A stretch of 64,000 nucleotides of DNA from Eonycteris spelaea (Eukaryota > Chordata > Mammalia > Chiroptera > Pteropodidae), in assembly GCA_003508835.1 (NCBI GenBank), contig PUFA01000182.1, positions 744,001 to 808,000 on the forward strand, in the 5' to 3' direction. This document shows, piece by piece, positions 23,806 through 32,645 of the stretch. Position 1 is the first letter of the stretch. Each line of letters starts with the position of its first letter. The position numbers and the translations under genes are program-made. The notes under the pieces were generated by a model. The model did not search any database, was not told the DNA's origin, and saw only the letters and a program-made list of their open reading frames with translations.

Positions 23806-23846
23806 CACGTGCTCCTGCGGCCCTTTAAAAGCCCGCGGGCCACGTG
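23806..23846. promoter_or_regulatory. Paired E-boxes (CACGTG x2)
   Basis: Two perfect CACGTG hexamers have starts 35 bp apart, with a TTTAAAA element between them. The second extends to CACGTGAC, the form preferred by USF and MiT/TFE factors. Binding is inferred, not shown. Confidence 0.55.
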
Positions 23847-23967
23847 ACCGCGCCGTGCCGCCTCATTGGCCGGGGGGCGTGGCGGCCGAGCGGCTGCGTA
23901 GTGACGTACACGGGCCAGCCCCGCCCCGCCCGGCCCCCGGCCGGCGGCGGCGGCGCCGGCGGAAGGA

Positions 23968-23975
23968 TGACGTCA
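23968..23975. promoter_or_regulatory. Perfect CRE (TGACGTCA) in the core promoter
   Basis: A full palindromic CREB/ATF site, directly preceded by GGAAGGA (ETS-type). A half-site TGACGTA lies 66 bp upstream. Confidence 0.6.
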
Positions 23976-23979
23976 CCGG

Positions 23980-24170
23980 CTGGGGGGGCGCGCGAGCCGG
24001 CACGAAGGGAGCGCGAGCCGCAGTGAGTGTCCTCGCGCCGCCCGCCCGGCAGCCCGGCCGGCGCGCGCACGCCGCGAGCCGCTGGCGCTCGGGCTCTGCT
24101 CGGATCCCATGCAACAGCCAGGATGTGAAGCGGAGCAGAGCCGGGGAAGCCCAGCCCAGCCAGCTTTCAG
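23980..24170 (+). other. PTPRS: Candidate non-coding exon 1 of PTPRS
   Basis: Downstream of the promoter motifs, the sequence CAGCTTTCAG is followed by GTAAAG at 24171, a good 5' splice site inside the CpG island. Joining it to the acceptor at 56055 makes a leader without a long coding frame. It contains an ATG at 24109 (weak context) and a second at 24123 that is followed at once by TGA. The 5' boundary is a guess; another possible donor, GTGAGT, lies at 24023. That this is the major PTPRS leader is inferred from position and splice signals. Confidence 0.5.
24109..24128 (+). other. Upstream ATGs: 25-codon uORF start and a start-stop element
   Basis: ATG at 24109 reads through the predicted exon junction and stops at TGA 56069-56071, giving a 25-residue uORF; its Kozak context is weak (C at -3). 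The second ATG at 24123 has A at -3 and is immediately followed by TGA, a minimal AUG-stop of the kind known to stall initiating ribosomes. Both depend on the predicted exon being in the mRNA. Confidence 0.4.
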
Positions 24171-24370
24171 GTAAAGGGGAACAAAAATCCCGAATTATCC
24201 CCAAATTGCAGGCGCTCCAGCGGGGTCTCGGAGGCAGCGGAGTGGGCAGCGCGCCCGCTTTGTGCCGGGGAAGCCTGCACGGCCATTGTGCTCGGAGGAC
24301 GCTCCGCTGCAGCCGGCTGCACGCCCAGACGCTGCGCCCGGTCAGCTGCGTCCGAACAATGCCCCGGAGG

Positions 24371-24410
24371 GCCGGGCCGGGCCGGACCGGGCCGGACCGG
24401 GCCAGGGCCA
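24371..24410 (+). repeat. (GGCCG)n-type tandem in the CpG island
   Basis: GGCCGGGCCGGGCCGGACCG and further copies of a GGCCG/GGACCG unit. Confidence 0.8.
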
Positions 24411-25112
24411 CGGGGAAGGCTTGGCAGGCGGGGCGGGGGGCTTCGCCGCGGCGGGGGAGGGGGCTGGGCTGGACTCGCCCGGAGCGCGGCGTTGGAAGCT
24501 GCCCAGCGCCGCCGGCTGCACCACCCGGGCTGCGGGCGGGGCGAAGGCGCGCAGGGGGGACGCGCGTGTGTGCGGAGCGGGTGCTGGCGCCGGTCAGGAA
24601 CCCCGGGCGGGTCCTGGAGGCAGGGGGCGCTGTGTTCAGGGTTTGGAGCGTGCTGGCCCCCGGAGTGGAGACCAGCCCGGGACGTGTGGCTCCAGGTGGG
24701 AGTGAGAGAGGACCAGCAGGTGCGCCCGGGGCTGCTGCTGTGCCCGCCGCCTTCGCTCTCCATCCGCCTCCCCTGGAGGCCCCCGACTCATCGGCATCTC
24801 CCTTTAGCGCCCTTCCGGCCTCGCCTCTCCCTTGAAAGAAGGGCGCCCCTCCAGCACCTGGCCTTGCCCCACCCTTCTGCGGCCCCGAGTCCCCTTAGAG
24901 CCCCCCGCCCCGGCGGGGCGAGGTTCAGCCTCCAGCCCCAGGGACTCTGGCCGTCAGACGAGCGCACGCCCGGCTCACGACCTCCCCTGGGCACTGGGCT
25001 GGGGGCCCCGTGGGGATCCCGGGAGAAGGGAAGCCGCCGCTTGAGCTGCCAGCCCCGCGGGTTCTGCACACCGCGGGAGCCCCCACGGGGGCTTCGGGGG
25101 GAGGGGAAGGAC

Positions 25113-25124
25113 GGTGACGTCACC
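25113..25124. promoter_or_regulatory. Perfect CRE inside the 12-bp palindrome GGTGACGTCACC
   Basis: A full CREB/ATF octamer at 25115-25122, near the downstream edge of the CpG island in the first intron. Confidence 0.55.
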
Positions 25125-25254
25125 CCGGGGCGGAGCCGTCGGAACGAGGTTGAAGGGGGCGTGCGGGTGGTGGGGCGCCTGAGCTGAGCACCCCCCGAGT
25201 TAGAGTGCCGGTGCCGTGGGCGCCAGGGTTTCTACCAGGCTGCGGCCAAGTTTA

Positions 25255-25700
25255 CTGCCCTTATGGAAATCTTTCAAATTTAGGACCCCTCCCCTTAGCA
25301 CCTCCTCTCACAAATCCAGGACTCGTACCCACGAAACCCTCCTAAATCCGGGAACTCCCCTTCAGCCGGTTTCTCTCCAAAATTCTCAAACCAGGGAAGC
25401 CCCCCAAACTGGCATTTTTTCTAGCCACACCCCCCCAAATCTGGAACCTCCTCCTAAGTGACCCTTTCCTGATTCCCAGTCCTCTGGAAGCCCCGTAAAT
25501 AGGCAGCTTTTGAGAGCGCCCCTTCCTCCACAAGGCTTCCTTAAACGTAGCTGCCCCCTAGGGACCTCATACTCCAAATTAACGAACCCCAGCGCCTCCA
25601 TCTGGGGGCGCCTCCCCTCCCTTTTTTGGGCTCAGTTGGGATTCCCCTGTCCCCATTCTCAATCTGGGGAGTCCCCATTTAGAATGGGGCCCATGTGCGG
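25255..25700 (+). repeat. Degenerate tandem-like block after the CpG island
   Basis: A motif of the type CAAATCCGGGAACTCCCC returns every 30-45 bases (for example near 25,275, 25,310, 25,345, 25,385, 25,435 and 25,660) with strong divergence. C-runs separate the copies. No transposon similarity recognised. Confidence 0.45.
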
Positions 25701-26067
25701 CTGGCCAGGCCTCTGAAAACTCAGGCTGGGCAGCAGGGCGGGGAAGAGGGAGGCATCTCAGGTGCTCCGGCTGGGCATTAGGACTCAGAAGCGGGGACAA
25801 AGCGGGAGGGTTCTGACGGGTCCCCAGGACAGGGACCCACCCTCTCTGGGCCCTCAGTGGCCTCCACCCAGCCTTTGGTTGCCGAGGTGCTGGCCTTCTC
25901 TTGATGTCCACCATCGCTGTTGTCCCTGGGGTGCAGAGGGCGAGGGCCCCTCTTTGTTTGGGGCACCCTGCTTCCCCCGCGGAGCTGCCAGCCGCCTGCG
26001 AGACTCTGGGATCCCAGCTGCTGCTGCTGCAGCTTTGATTAAGGCCGAGGGACCGGTCGATTCTCCC

Positions 26068-26075
26068 ATTTGCAT
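26068..26075 (+). promoter_or_regulatory. Octamer motif ATTTGCAT
   Basis: A perfect POU-factor octamer in a unique, non-repetitive intronic block (about 26,010-26,100) that also has a homeobox-like TTTGATTAA. Possible enhancer; function not demonstrable from sequence. Confidence 0.35.
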
Positions 26076-27424
26076 GGCTCCCCTCCCCTCCCAGGGTCCC
26101 TTTTCTTTGTGCCCCCCCCCTGCCAGTCTCGCCTGCCTTCTGTCCCTCGGCCCTCTGTTCCCTCTGCCAGCTGATACTTTGGCTGCGGAAGGCAGGCAGC
26201 TGGGCCTGGGGGTGGCTGCTTTCTGCCCCCACATCCCCGAGCCCACCAAGTTGGGCCGGAGTCTCTGGCCGGACACCCCTGGCCCTGCGATGCCCTCCGC
26301 TGGGCACCTCTTGCCGCCTTCTGTCTGTCTGGGTTTCTATTCTTTCTCTCCGGAAAGCTTCCTTTTGCCCTGTCCCCAGGGCCCTGGGGGCACCTTCACC
26401 ATGACGGTGCACTTCTTCACGGGGCCCAGCCCCTCCAGCCCCCTGGGGGCTGCCGCCCGCCATACTCTGTCACCCTGAGAGTTGGGATAATTGGGCTCAG
26501 GCAAACAGCACGTCGGGGGAGACCTGGCCTGCTGATGAGCTCATGCGTTTTCCTATTCTTGCCACCTCGGCTGGTGACATCGGCCCCCCAGGGGGTGACG
26601 AGGGCTGGTGCTGTCATGTTTTGGCCATCCCTGTCCCTGAGAGGACAGGCGATAGCCTGGCCCACTCCCTGCGGAGCTGGGGGATGGGTCATTCTGGCGT
26701 TGGGGGGTTGATGTTGGAGGGCGCCTCTGAGTGGCTGGTGGGGCTCCTCGGGGAACCCTCCTCCCCAGGGTCCCTTGCTGGCCCCCGAGCTGGGTGTGTG
26801 GTGGGCGCAGGGGGGACATTGAAAGCCAGCGCCTCCTGCTGCCGCACGGAAGCCGTCGTAGGCCCGTGGACCAGGCTCTGGTCTGTTCCCCTCTGAGCCC
26901 TCCTTTCTCCCTGCTTCCCGGGGGTTCAGGGCATTTTTGCATTTCCTCCCAACACTGTGGCTCTGGGCCAAGGTGTCAGGAACAAGTGCAAGGGAGACGG
27001 TCCCCGGACGGCAGGGACTGGACTGCGGCATCTGGGATTGCTCTGGAGCCGTTGCTACCCCCCCCATTTCCTTCTTCGTTGGGCTGCACAGAGCTGGGGG
27101 GCGGGGGGTTGCTCTGCCCGGCATTGCCCAGGGCCCGGGCTGCTCACGAAGGCAGCCCCACCTCCACTGGGCCGGTGACTTTCCGGCAGTGACTCAGTTT
27201 CCCCTCCTGCCTTCTGGGTCACCACCGAACGGCATTTCACAGGCGTTAGAGCACAGCACACGCCTCCGACTGCCGCTTCCAGCGTCGGGCGCGGGAGACC
27301 TGTGGCTCCACCGGTCATTCCAGCGGCCGCATGGCCTGCGCGAGGGTCAGCGAGCGAGGTGACCGGGGAGGGGGGGCGGGGAGAGGCGGCTCCGAGGCAC
27401 CGTGTGGTGTTTCCCCGGCGCCCT

Positions 27425-27620
27425 GCGCCCCACGTTCACGTGCTAACGTGATTTTAGTGATTTTAGTACCTGCTGCAGCCGTGTGGGGGGAAGTGGGGGG
27501 GGGATGCGTGTAGAGAGTTCAGGGTGGAGAGAAAACCCTAAAAATAAAAGCGGGTATTTATAAACGCAGCAGGTTTGGGGAATAATTGGCGAAGCTTAAT
27601 GTTTTCGGTGGAGAGCGGTT
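27425..27620. promoter_or_regulatory. AT-rich unique block with MEF2 site in the first intron
   Basis: CTAAAAATAA at 27538-27547 fits the MEF2 consensus exactly. It is followed by TATTTATAAAC (MEF2/forkhead-like) and AATAATTGG (homeobox-like) in a sea of GC-rich DNA, with no repeat similarity. It looks like an intronic enhancer candidate. Confidence 0.35.
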
Positions 27621-27812
27621 CGCCCCACTGCACGGGGCTCCGTTCGTGGAGTCGTTCGGAGCCAGACGCCGGTTCTTGAAAGGCGCGGTGGGCCTGGCGG
27701 GCGCCTCGCCGCTCGCGGCACGTGCTGCAGGGGTTTGGTACCCCTGCAGGGAGGCGGGGGGCCCAGGCAGTGGTCCCCGGCTTTTCTCCTGCGTCCAGGA
27801 CCGCCTCCCGGC

Positions 27813-27827
27813 GACACCCTCTGGTGG
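27813..27827 (-). promoter_or_regulatory. CTCF-like core downstream of the promoter island
   Basis: GACACCCTCTGGTGG, i.e. CCACCAGAGGGTGTC on the - strand, matches the CTCF core except for the usual GC at the 3' end. It is in unique intronic sequence. Confidence 0.35.
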
Positions 27828-28400
27828 CGGGCGCCCCATTTTCCAGAATCCGCAAGGAGGCCGCCCCTGTGCTGTGGGGCTGGTGCAGCATGCCCTTGCT
27901 GTGGCCTTCCCCGCAGCAGAGCGCACTGGGGCAGGGTGTGTGGAGGGACGCCCCAGCCGCCAGCCAGGCGGGCGGCTCAGCCCCGGTGGGGAGAGAAGGG
28001 GACAAGGTGAAGACATAACCCCCGTGCCTGCACGGGATCCACGTGCAAAGCCGACCAAAACCCACCGTGGGCGCCTGGCGGAGTCACGGCGCTGCCCGTG
28101 TCGGGGAGAACGAGGCTGTTGACGGTCTTGCAGTGTCTGATTCCTACCTTACCTCGGTCTGGAACTGGGAAGCTGTCCCGGCTGGCGCTGGCGGGGTGGG
28201 GAAGACAGGGCGCGCAGGACGCGGGGCGGAGCTGGAGTGCATGCTGCCTTGTCCCCCGGCCCAGAGACAGGCAGGGCTTAGCTCCGAAACGCACGGGGAG
28301 GGGTGACACCTGGACCTCCTAGTCCCGCAGCCCCGTTTGTCCCCACCCTCGGCTTTCCAGAAGCTCAGGATACTGAGTGTAACATGTGGGGTTTTAATCC

Positions 28401-28475
28401 CCTTCTTTCTTTTTTTCTTTAAGGATAAAGAAAGACACTCAAAAAAAAGAAAGGAAAAAGAGAGAAAAAAAGAAC
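28401..28475. repeat. Polypyrimidine-polypurine inverted repeat
   Basis: CTTCTTTCTTTTTTTCTTTA is followed after a short spacer by a purine run of the same composition (AAAGAAAG, AAAAAAAAGAAAGG). It could form a hairpin or triplex. It makes the Lys/Glu/Arg- and Phe/Ser-rich frames. Confidence 0.7.
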
Positions 28476-28544
28476 CCCGACGTACCATTTCTGTCTCGTC
28501 TCTGGCTGATATTTCAGAAGCGTTGGGTGGGGAGGGTGCGTGGG

Positions 28545-28620
28545 GGATATGAAAAAATCAATTGGCTTACACTTCTGCAAAAGCGAAAATTAACGGGCGG
28601 GTGGGAGTGACTCACGGCCC
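28545..28620. promoter_or_regulatory. Unique block with an AP-1 site
   Basis: A perfect TGACTCA at 28608-28614 follows an AT-rich stretch (AATCAATTGG, AAAATTAAC) without repeat similarity. Confidence 0.3.
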
Positions 28621-28708
28621 GGCCCTGACTTTCGTGCTTTATTTTTGTCTCTCTCTCTTTCCTCTCCTCCAAGGAGCTGCCGGTCTCCCTGCCCTCCCCT
28701 GGCTTGGC

Positions 28709-28736
28709 CCGGCCGGGCCGGGCCGGGCCGGACCGG
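28709..28736 (+). repeat. (CCGGG)n tandem
   Basis: Four CCGGG/GGCCG pentamers followed by CCGGACCGG, very like the tandem at 24,371 in the island. Confidence 0.85.
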
Positions 28737-29000
28737 GGCCCGGTGCCATTCCCACCTGGCTGCGGAACCCCATCTCAGGTTCCCTGGAACTGAGGCACTT
28801 GGAGTTCTGCTAAGGCCAGAGGGACCTGCACCTGAAAACCTAGCCACGTTTTTGTCCAGCATCTCCGTCGGCCACTTCGCGTTTCCATGGATTCCGCCGT
28901 GGTTGGGGGCTTGGAGCTTGGGTTTCTGGGTTGCAGTGACCCCTCCCCCACAAAAGCCTGAATGGGGGCCGAATTGCAAATGCCGTTTTTTTCGGTTGGT

Positions 29001-29018
29001 TTTTTTTTTTTTTTTTTG
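29001..29018 (+). repeat. Poly-T tract
   Basis: At least sixteen T, preceded by TTTTTTTCGG; no retrogene recognised next to it. Confidence 0.85.
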
Positions 29019-29554
29019 ATAGAGTAGATTTTGTGCAGAACTCCCTGTGTGGTCTTCGTGGCTTTTGAGGATTTTTTGTTTAAAAACATTTTTGCTGTTA
29101 GCTCCTTGTAGGAAGGCCAGGGGTCTCCCGTCCTTCCAGGGGAAACTGAAAATCCCAGTTTTTCTCTCAGTCCTCTCCTTCCTCTCCCCTTCCGTGGGGC
29201 TCCGTGCCTGCGGGAGGCTTCTCATTTGCAAAATGAGGTTATGCCTCTGGCTTCGTTTGGGTCAGAGCCCGGGCCTACCACCCACCTGGCTTCAGCTGTG
29301 CACAGCTGGGCTGGCTAGTCGACCTCTCTGTACCGCTTTGTCGCTAAGATCAGGGCCGTCACAGCCTGCTTCGTGGCCAGCCGGGGCATGAGATGCTGCG
29401 TGTTTGGTGCCCGGCTCCTGCCAGGCTTGGCACCGTCCCGGTGGCCTGGGGACCCCTGGAGGGAGGCAGCCGGGAGATGCTCTGTGGTCATATTGTCAGG
29501 CGGGTAATCGAGCGTTGGTGGGCATCCAGGGGTTCGGGGAGGCAGGGGCGAGGC

Positions 29555-29610
29555 ATCTGTGTGTGTATAATTTAATGCTGCTTGTAATTAACCCCGCGAT
29601 CAGCAAATGA
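29555..29610. promoter_or_regulatory. Homeodomain-rich AT block
   Basis: TAATTTAATGC and GTAATTAACC occur within 30 bp in otherwise GC-rich intron, directly before a MIR. Confidence 0.25.
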
Positions 29611-29654
29611 GGGGATGTCGGGGGGATTACAGCAGCTGCTCCGACTTGACTTGG

Positions 29655-29800
29655 AGCCGCCGCCCGCGCCAGGCCCTGTGCTGAGTAAGCTCGTGGGGCA
29701 CCCTCGTTTTCTCAGAGAGGGAAACGGAGGCACAGAGAGGGGTCGTCACCTCACCGGCCGGGGGTCACGCAGCCCACAGGCGACAGTGAGGGGTCTCGCC
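29655..29800 (-). mobile_element. MIR
   Basis: GCCAGGCCCTGTGCTGAGTA, GGGAAACGGAGGCACAGAG and GGGGTCACGCAGCCCACAG, antisense. Confidence 0.72.
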
Positions 29801-29954
29801 CAGAGCCGACAGACGAGAGGACCCAAAGTCTTACGTCCGGCAGGGTCGGCGGGTGGGCTCTGTCCCCCTGTCAGAGGAGTCGCTTGCTGATGCTTCCCCT
29901 GCCGGGGGCACTGGGGGGTCACTGTGGAGACTGGGACTCCGGCCGGCCGTCCTC

Positions 29955-30135
29955 AGCGCTGGCCCGAGGCTGCGGGTTCAGGGCCGGGTTGGCCACACGG
30001 GGCTGCGTGACCCCAGGCAAGCCTCTCTGCTTCCCGTGCCTAGGTGCTCACATCCGTGGGGCGGACAGGAGTGGCTCCCGCCTCGCCAGGCTGTTTGGCA
30101 CGTTAAATGAGTGTTCCGAATGTGTGTGAAGCGAT
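29955..30135 (+). mobile_element. MIR
   Basis: GGGGCTGCGTGACCCCAGGC, AAGCCTCTCTGCTTCCCG and GCACGTTAAATGAGTG, sense. Confidence 0.7.
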
Positions 30136-30544
30136 GCATGGTCACTTAGCGGGACCTGCCCAGCAGGGGCTCCCTGGAACCCCCCCTTCCCCCAGTCCCC
30201 GTCCTCCGTGGGGTCCGGCCTGGGAGCAATGTGAGGATGACTCACCCGCTACAAAACTGGGGCGTTCCCCGTCACTGGCTGCCTAATCAAGGCCGCCCCA
30301 CTTCTACAGCAGGACCGGGCCTGGCGCCCGGCAGGGTCTGAGTGTGGGGGCCGGATGAACCTGGCGTGGAGGGCAGGCGGCTGCCCGGGGGGGCCCTGGG
30401 CACTCAGACCCCGGCAGTGGCCCCTGAATGCGGGAGCCCGGGGGCCAGTCCGGCGCTTCCCGGCTCTTGGTTTGACTGTGGCCTAAGCCCTGGGGCTCTC
30501 GGAAAGGGGTGAGCTTACAAGCCCAGCGTGCGAACATCCATCCG

Positions 30545-30670
30545 TCCGTTCGTTTATTCGTCAGCTCATTTGTTTAGCCAGTCAGTATTTGCAGCTGCCA
30601 GGGAACTTGCGGGCCAGACTCGGCCCCTCAGTGTGCTGGGGCGCGGGCAGTGGGTGCGTAAGGCGGAGGT
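30545..30670 (-). mobile_element. L2-tail fragment
   Basis: CGTTCGTTTATTCGTCAGCT and CAGTCAGTATTTG with TGTGCTGGGGCGCGGGC; weak antisense match. Confidence 0.4.
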
Positions 30671-30844
30671 TCTGCCGAGACTGAAAACCTGGTGGCAGCC
30701 GGTCTGTCACCCGGCCACTATTTTGTCTGTGGGGGACAAGGAGGGCCTTTCTGAGATGGCCTTCGTTTCGGGAGACAGGTGGACAGATGTTGGGGACAGC
30801 AAGTGCAAATCTAGGAGGGGGTCCCAGCCAGAGGGGAGGCGGGA

Positions 30845-31010
30845 GGAGATGGAATTGCATTTTAAAGACACAGGGCCATGGTTTGCCCGGAGCCCCCCAG
30901 AGTCCGGTGGCACATGCCACTGGGAGCTCAGGAGACACCCCCAGGCTGAGGCCCAGAGAGGGAGAGAAACTTGCTCGAGGCCACACAGCCAGGCCTGCCT
31001 GCTCACTGGG
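30845..31010 (-). mobile_element. MIR fragment
   Basis: AGGCTGAGGCCCAGAGAGGG and TTGCTCGAGGCCACACAGCC, antisense. Confidence 0.6.
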
Positions 31011-31429
31011 CTGGCCGCGAGCTGGGGTGTGGGCCGGGCTCCCTCACACCAGTCGGAGGGGAAACTCAGGGCAGGAAGACGCAGTGGGAACGTCCTTCTC
31101 AAACCTAGCCCCCGCGAGGGCCAGGCAGGCAATGCCAGTGGGTGGCGGGGGCCGGACGGGCTCCCCAAGCCGCTGGGCAGCCCCGAACGGCTCCACAACC
31201 AGATCTGACGGATGTCTCAAGGAAAGTCAGAAATCTAGGTTTTACATGAAATAACCCTATTTTACATCCTTGGGTCTTTCTTTTCCTTAAAACACCTCCC
31301 TTTGGGGGTTGTGCGGCCTCGGACCACTTCACGAGCCTCCGCCCAGCCTCCGTGTCCTGGGCTATGCGATGATTTGAGGTCGGAAGCCACCGTGACTGAC
31401 GGGTCCCTCAGAGGCACCAGCGCTCACTC

Positions 31430-31500
31430 AGGAGAGCCGTGGACGGGGCCTGGGCCAGCGTCTGCGCTCGATAAACGCTGGCTCTGATTGTATTAATATT
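31430..31500 (+). mobile_element. MIR/L2 3' end
   Basis: GGGGCCTGGGCCAGCGTCTG then CGCTCGATAAACGCTGG. Confidence 0.5.
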
Positions 31501-31689
31501 GGTCATAATGATAAACTTGACTTAAATTAAATGCTGTGCAGAGGGAAGCCGGCTGGCCCCGCGGGGCCGGGCTGCGGATTATCTCCAGCTGCAGGACCTG
31601 CGCCTCGCGCTCCGCTTCCAGAAGGGACCTGTTGGCTCCCAGGCCCGGGGTGTGGGGGGTGCCAGCGTCTCCTTGTGGGGTTTATTGCA

Positions 31690-31875
31690 ATGGTTTTCCA
31701 CTAGGGTCAGTTTTGCTCCTTGAGGGACACTGGGCCATGTGGGAGCATCTGTGGTCGTCAGAACTGGGGGGCTCCTGGCACCGGTGGTGGTGGGGGGTCA
31801 GGGTGCTGCTCAGCCCCACAGTGCCCAGGATGGCTCCCTGCAAAGAGTGATCTGGCCTCGATGTCAGCAGTTCTG
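31690..31875 (+). mobile_element. MER5A (hAT-Charlie DNA transposon)
   Basis: GGTTTTCCACTAGGGTCAGT, GGGACACTGGGCCATGTGGG, GGTCGTCAGAACTGGGGGG, GCTGCTCAGCCCCACAGTGC and GTGATCTGGCCTCGATGTCA follow the MER5A consensus along nearly its full length. Non-autonomous and inactive. Confidence 0.82.
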
Positions 31876-31913
31876 GGGGGGGCCCTGATTTGTACTTGAA
31901 CTGCGGCCGCAGG

Positions 31914-31921
31914 TGACGTCA
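31914..31921. promoter_or_regulatory. Perfect CRE (TGACGTCA) in the first intron
   Basis: Full CREB/ATF octamer following CGGCCGCAGG, just after a MER5A copy. Confidence 0.45.
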
Positions 31922-32129
31922 GGCTGGCGGCTGGTCGTGGACGTCTGTCCGCCTGCCGTGCTCCCCGGTGTCTGGCTGGACTTGACTGCCGCCGCCGATG
32001 GGTTCCTGCGGCACACCTGCCCCCCCCCCACCGCCCACCTGACTGTCAGAGGCGGGTCGTCGCACCTGACTGGTGGCTGCTAGCAGGCTGCTCCCCGTGC
32101 CACTTGTGTTGGGGGGGACGGTGTTGGTG

Positions 32130-32320
32130 CGGTCTGGGTGCATCACCCTCCCCCCGGTTTTGCTTCTCACAAGCTGTGTGACCTTGGGCGAGTTGCTGAG
32201 CTTGTCTGGACAGCACACCCAAGCTCCCTGCTGGCCCGAGGCAGGAGCTCTGTGTCTCTGGCCCCTCACTTGTCCTCTCTGAGCCCCGCGAGTCCGAGTT
32301 GTCTGGCACAGAAGCAATGA
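32130..32320 (+). mobile_element. MIR
   Basis: CACAAGCTGTGTGACCTTGG, GGCGAGTTGCTGAGC and a later TGTCCTCTCTGAGCCCC; the middle is stretched. Confidence 0.6.
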
Positions 32321-32589
32321 TGAGTGGCTGTTGAGAGCTGGCGGTTTGGAAGATGGGGCTCAGGGAACCTGAAACAGTCCATGAGAAAAGCCCAAAAGAG
32401 CCAGCGACCCCAAAGAGCGCATAGTAGCCAGGCCAGGTGATTTTAAGACTCGGCTACACCATGTTTGCTCCATGCCCCGTGTGTCCAGCCAGAAGGCCAG
32501 AGGAGTCACTGAGGAGGCCCCAGGAGCGGACTGGGATTGCTTCTGGGCCCACGCTTGCCGTTTGAAGGGCCCACGCTACCATCATGGCC

Positions 32590-32645
32590 TCATTAGCCAT
32601 GTGACCTGCTGGGGCCTCAGTCGTCTGTGGAATGGGCGTGAGACT
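32590..32645 (+). mobile_element. MIR core fragment
   Basis: GCCATGTGACCTGCTGGGGC, CTCAGTCGTCTGTGGAATGG. Confidence 0.5.

Larger units (their letters stand above)
23780..24030 (+). promoter_or_regulatory. PTPRS: Likely main PTPRS core promoter
   Basis: This 250-bp stretch stacks proximal promoter motifs: CACGTG at 23806-23811 and 23841-23846 (the second is CACGTGAC, USF/TFE type), a TTTAAAA at 23824, an inverted CCAAT box (ATTGG 23865-23869), a CRE half-site TGACGTA at 23902, a double GC box around 23918-23933, a GGCGGAAG ETS-type site at about 23958-23965 and a perfect TGACGTCA at 23968-23975. No strict TATA box is seen, so dispersed initiation typical of CpG-island genes is expected. The direction is inferred from the + strand PTPRS exons downstream. 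Confidence 0.7.
23760..25170. promoter_or_regulatory. CpG island
   Basis: CpG density jumps about tenfold over the flanks, with long GC-only runs, many CGCG and GGCGG words and no recognised transposon insertion. The island covers the core promoter and about 1 kb of transcribed sequence. A second perfect palindromic CRE (GGTGACGTCACC, 25113-25124) sits near its 3' edge. This is the only large classical island in the window and marks the likely transcription start region of PTPRS. Confidence 0.85.

Noticed and set aside
24023..24028. GTGAGT as the exon 1 donor
   Set aside because: A usable donor, but the leader would be very short and the later GTAAAG at 24,171 has a better exon-side CAG context. 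Kept only as an alternative.
24615..24632. CTCF-like TGGAGGCAGGGGGCGCTG in the CpG island
   Set aside because: The 3' half fits, but the CCACC half is changed at several positions; too weak to list as a site.
23855..24835. 326-codon open frame in the CpG island
   Set aside because: Arg/Ala/Pro/Gly-rich composition expected from CpG-island DNA, overlapped by similar frames on both strands.
25579..26463. 294-codon open frame on -
   Set aside because: Low-complexity Gly/Arg/Glu-rich translation, no homology recognised, no promoter or splice context.
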